Positions 61,677 to 64,000 of a DNA stretch of 64,000 bases are shown in pieces. Position 1 is the first letter of the stretch; each line of letters begins with the position of its first letter. This DNA is from Pseudarthrobacter sp. NIBRBAC000502772 (GTDB lineage Bacteria; Actinomycetota; Actinomycetes; Actinomycetales; Micrococcaceae). The DNA is taken from assembly GCF_006517235.1 (NCBI RefSeq), contig NZ_CP041188.1:3658001-3722000 (forward strand). Direction: 5' to 3'. A model generated the notes under the pieces. It was not told the origin of the DNA. It saw only the letters and a program-made list of their open reading frames with translations, and searched no databases. Both the position numbers and the translations under genes were made by a program.

Positions 61677-62924
61677 TCACGGCGGATAATCGCCGCCGCC
61701 CGGAAGCTGCGCCCATGCCCACAGCCAGACGATCCACACGATCTGGAGCAGGACAAACATTGTCAGGACCGTGCCGCGGTATGCCTTCGACCGGGACAAG
61801 AGCGCGGCAGCCAGGGCCAACGGGAACAGCGGGAGCAGCATCCGGAAAGTACTGGTCTGGGGGTGGAGGAACACCAGGAGGTAGCCCATGTAGCAGGCGC
61901 ACCACAGGCGCAGTTCCACACCAAGCCGGACCACCGGCGGGGAGAGCAGCAGGAGGGCAAAGAGGCCCGCAAAGACGAATGGCGCCACGATCCCCAGGAC
62001 GGGGCCAAAGAGGTCGACGCCGGCGTCGAACCAGGGCTTGAAGGGCACCAGGTCATGGCCGCGCCACACTGTTTCGGTTTTGGTATACGCCTCAAAATCT
62101 CCGGTGGCGGCCCAGGCCGCTGCCGGCCACAGCAGTGCCGAGGCACCGCACACCACGGTTAGGCCCGCCAGGGACGCCAGCTCCCCGAGGCTGTGGGTGC
62201 CCGGCCGCTCCCCGCGCCCCCGTTCGACCAGTCGCCAGAGGAAGAGAAGCCCCACCATGGCGGCAAAGGGAACACCCACGGGTCGGGAGAGGCACAGCAG
62301 CAGGACCACCGGCATGGCAACGAAATAACGGCGCCTGATGACGAGCAGCAGGGCGGTGGCCAGCAGGAAAACGGTAAGGGGCTCCGCGTACGGGACCTGG
62401 AGAATGGCGGACACCGGAAAGGTCGCGAAGAATGCCACGCCCCAAAGCGCCGCAGTGTGCGAAGCCTTGTGCCTGAACAGGCAGTACAAAACCAGCGCCG
62501 CACCCAACCCCGCCAGCATGGCGACGACCGTCAGCGCCGCGGCAGGGCTGATTCCGGACAGGCCTGCGAGCGCACGGCCCAGGGCCGGGAAGAGCGGATA
62601 GAAGGCCCACGCATTTTCCTGCACGTTGCCGGCGGCATCCGTTGGAAGCGGTGAGGGATAACCGTCGGTGATGATCCGGCCGTACCATCGCGCATCCCAG
62701 ATATTGATGAAGTTCCAGTAGTCAGGGCCGGCCGGAAACCACGGGTTGGGCCCTTGGTGCAGGGCTGCTGCCATAAAGATGCAGGCGCTGACCAGCCGGG
62801 CAGTGGCGTAGAGGGCGGCAACCTGCAGCCACCAGGGCCAGCGTTGGACCGCCCACTTGGCGCGGGCGCCGAATGCGGTGATCAACGCCGTCGGGCCCGT
62901 CCGGTCCCCCGTGTCAGTGCTCAA
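61677..62924 (-). CDS. GT-C mannosyltransferase, PIG-V-like membrane protein
   Basis: The 415-residue protein has nine to eleven membrane segments. Early loop motifs are NFINIWDARWYGRIITDGYP and AWAFYPLFPALGRALAG, the acidic and aromatic signature of polyprenol-phosphate-mannose-dependent transferases of the PIG-V/PF04188 group. It probably adds a mannose outside the membrane to a lipid, glycan or protein. The TTG start overlaps the DivIVA-domain gene stop (TTGA), so the two are coupled. Confidence 0.87.
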   Translation of the reverse strand: MSTDTGDRTGPTALITAFGARAKWAVQRWPWWLQVAALYATARLVSACIFMAAALHQGPNPWFPAGPDYWNFINIWDARWYGRIITDGYPSPLPTDAAGNVQENAWAFYPLFPALGRALAGLSGISPAAALTVVAMLAGLGAALVLYCLFRHKASHTAALWGVAFFATFPVSAILQVPYAEPLTVFLLATALLLVIRRRYFVAMPVVLLLCLSRPVGVPFAAMVGLLFLWRLVERGRGERPGTHSLGELASLAGLTVVCGASALLWPAAAWAATGDFEAYTKTETVWRGHDLVPFKPWFDAGVDLFGPVLGIVAPFVFAGLFALLLLSPPVVRLGVELRLWCACYMGYLLVFLHPQTSTFRMLLPLFPLALAAALLSRSKAYRGTVLTMFVLLQIVWIVWLWAWAQLPGGGDYPP

Positions 62925-63319
62925 GCGCCGGCCTCCGGGCGTGCCGCCCGTTCCGATTCCAGCAGCCGCGCCCGGAGCCTGCCCATTTCTTCGTCTTTGG
63001 CCGCGATCTGGTCCCGCAGTTCGTCGAGGACCTGGTCCACCTGATCCATCCGGTATCCACGCAGGCCGAGGGAGAAGCGGACCCGGTCGACGTCGGCAGG
63101 TGCAGCGTCCGCGGGCAGCAGCACCGGCGGAAGGTTGGCGGGTGGCTGCCCGAACCCCGGGTAGAGAATCGGATTCTCCGGGACCTCGGAGCCCGCGGCC
63201 GGTTCACTGCCCCGGCGGAGGCTGCGCAGAATGCCGCGGCGGCCACCGGCGCCTGCCCACAGGGTGGCGGCGATCAGCACGATGGCGAGGTAGACCAGGA
63301 AAAAACTCACAGCACCCAT
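62921..63319 (-). CDS. Short membrane protein with a DivIVA N-terminal-type domain
   Basis: The 132-residue protein has one N-terminal transmembrane segment (FFLVYLAIVLIAATLWAGAG) and then a DivIVA-like segment, RFSLGLRGYRMDQVDQVLDE, leading into a coiled coil. DivIVA domains sense curved membrane or organise polar growth; this short form is common in actinobacteria near glycan genes. The ATG at 63319 is the first start giving a membrane segment. It is coupled to the mannosyltransferase downstream. Confidence 0.82.
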   Translation of the reverse strand: MGAVSFFLVYLAIVLIAATLWAGAGGRRGILRSLRRGSEPAAGSEVPENPILYPGFGQPPANLPPVLLPADAAPADVDRVRFSLGLRGYRMDQVDQVLDELRDQIAAKDEEMGRLRARLLESERAARPEAGA

Positions 63320-63342
63320 CGTGCCAGATACGGGCCGACGGC

Positions 63343-64000
63343 CTATTCGGGCCGTTGCTCGCCGTTGGTGGAAACCGGGGGCGTCCAGTGCAGCACCAGT
63401 TGCACCGCTTCGGCGGGATCGTCCACCACCTGGATGAGGTCCAGGTCCTTTGCGGAGACCATTCCCTCGGCCACGAGGGTGCCCTTGATCCATTCGATCA
63501 TCGGCCCCCAGAAGTCGACGCCGAGGAGCACGATCGGGAAGGAGGTCACTTTCCGGGTCTGGACCAGGACCATGGCTTCAAAGAGTTCATCCAGCGTTCC
63601 CAACCCGCCGGGAAGAACGATGAAGCCCTGGGCATACTTGACGAACATGGTCTTCCGGGCGAAGAAGTAGCGGAAGTTAATGCCGAGGTCCACCCACTGG
63701 TTCAGGCCCTGCTCGAAGGGCAACTCAATGCCCAGGCCGACGGAGACGCCGTTGCCTTCCACGGTGCCGCGGTTGGCGGCCTCCATGGAGCCCGGGCCGC
63801 CGCCGGTAATGACGGCCACACCCGCGGCTGCCAGCTTCCGGCCTACTTCCATGCCCATTTCGTAATACGGGCTGCCGGGCTTGGTGCGCGCCGAGCCGAA
63901 GACACTGACGGCGGGCCCCAGATCGGCAAGCGCGCCGAACCCCTCCACGAACTCGCTTTGGATCCGGAGGACACGCCAGGGGTCTGAATGGACGAACTGT
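63343..64000 (-). CDS. LOG family (TIGR00730) nucleotide-hydrolase-like protein, 5' end missing
   Basis: The reading frame is open to the right edge; the N-terminal part WRVLRIQSEFVEGFGALADL and GPAVSVFGSART is continuous with the body. The motif VLPGGLGTLDELFE (PGGxGTxxE) and ITGGGPGSMEAANRG identify a LOG-family phosphoribohydrolase, which cleaves AMP-type nucleotides to free bases (cytokinin activation in plants; role in bacteria unclear). A GTG at 63948 exists but lies inside the conserved region, so the real start is beyond the window. It lies 23 bases upstream of the DivIVA-domain gene. Confidence 0.9.
   Translation of the reverse strand, partial: QFVHSDPWRVLRIQSEFVEGFGALADLGPAVSVFGSARTKPGSPYYEMGMEVGRKLAAAGVAVITGGGPGSMEAANRGTVEGNGVSVGLGIELPFEQGLNQWVDLGINFRYFFARKTMFVKYAQGFIVLPGGLGTLDELFEAMVLVQTRKVTSFPIVLLGVDFWGPMIEWIKGTLVAEGMVSAKDLDLIQVVDDPAEAVQLVLHWTPPVSTNGEQRPE

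Overview
The window is high-GC DNA with dense gene packing, 1- to 4-base start/stop overlaps and many GTG/TTG starts. Gene content and order point to an actinobacterium of the Micrococcaceae, most likely Arthrobacter or Pseudarthrobacter. That genus call is inference from gene order, protein style and the coproporphyrin-type heme genes; no database was searched. I see no phage, insertion sequence, CRISPR array or plasmid function. The window reads as chromosomal backbone with a few inserted or degraded elements.

Layout. 0-1.5 kb: photolyase tail, a cytochrome b-like membrane protein and two initiator tRNA genes with strong terminators. 1.5-21.8 kb: UPF0182 membrane protein, PDZ-Lon protease and DUF2342 protein, then a DNA-repair block (YgjP-like metallopeptidase, uvrD2, nudC, a kinase-fold phosphotransferase, adnB, adnA, an alkyltransferase-like protein and a DEDDh exonuclease). 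As I recall it, this order parallels mycobacterial Rv3193c-Rv3204. adnB carries a one-base frameshift. 21.8-24.6 kb: polar amino-acid ABC transporter. 24.6-37.0 kb: a complete heme pathway from glutamyl-tRNA (hemA, L, B, C, D, E, Y, H, Q) of the coproporphyrin-dependent type, with a flavin oxidoreductase and a mucin-like surface protein interleaved. 37.1-39.7 kb: moeZ, a TetR regulator, DUF3107 and a small membrane protein. 39.8-43.5 kb: a pterin dehydratase, then thiO-thiS-thiG behind a TPP riboswitch, divergent from thiE. 43.5-50.4 kb: RNB ribonuclease, DEAD-box helicase, orphan DNA methyltransferase, PHP phosphoesterase and aminopeptidase P. 50.4-54.0 kb: a sugar ABC importer without its own ATPase, behind a perfect LacI-type operator. 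54.0-64.0 kb: a YflT-like stress protein, an MgtE-N/CBS protein with its DUF1003 partner, mrp, tatB, anti-sigma factor, ECF sigma factor and O-methyltransferase (like mycobacterial Rv1220c-sigE-rseA-tatB but without htrA), then DUF3117, a GT-C mannosyltransferase, a DivIVA-domain protein and a partial LOG-family protein.

Two themes recur. Many genes have a TANNNT -10 element 5-9 bases before the start codon and no Shine-Dalgarno, which predicts leaderless mRNAs. Most operons are chained by ATGA, GTGA or TTGA overlaps. I did not find a clearly new multi-gene system. The best leads are the adnB frameshift, the soluble MgtE-N/DUF1003 pair, the orphan methyltransferase, a 59-codon leader ORF ahead of the RNA helicase, and the LacI operator with the ATPase-less importer.
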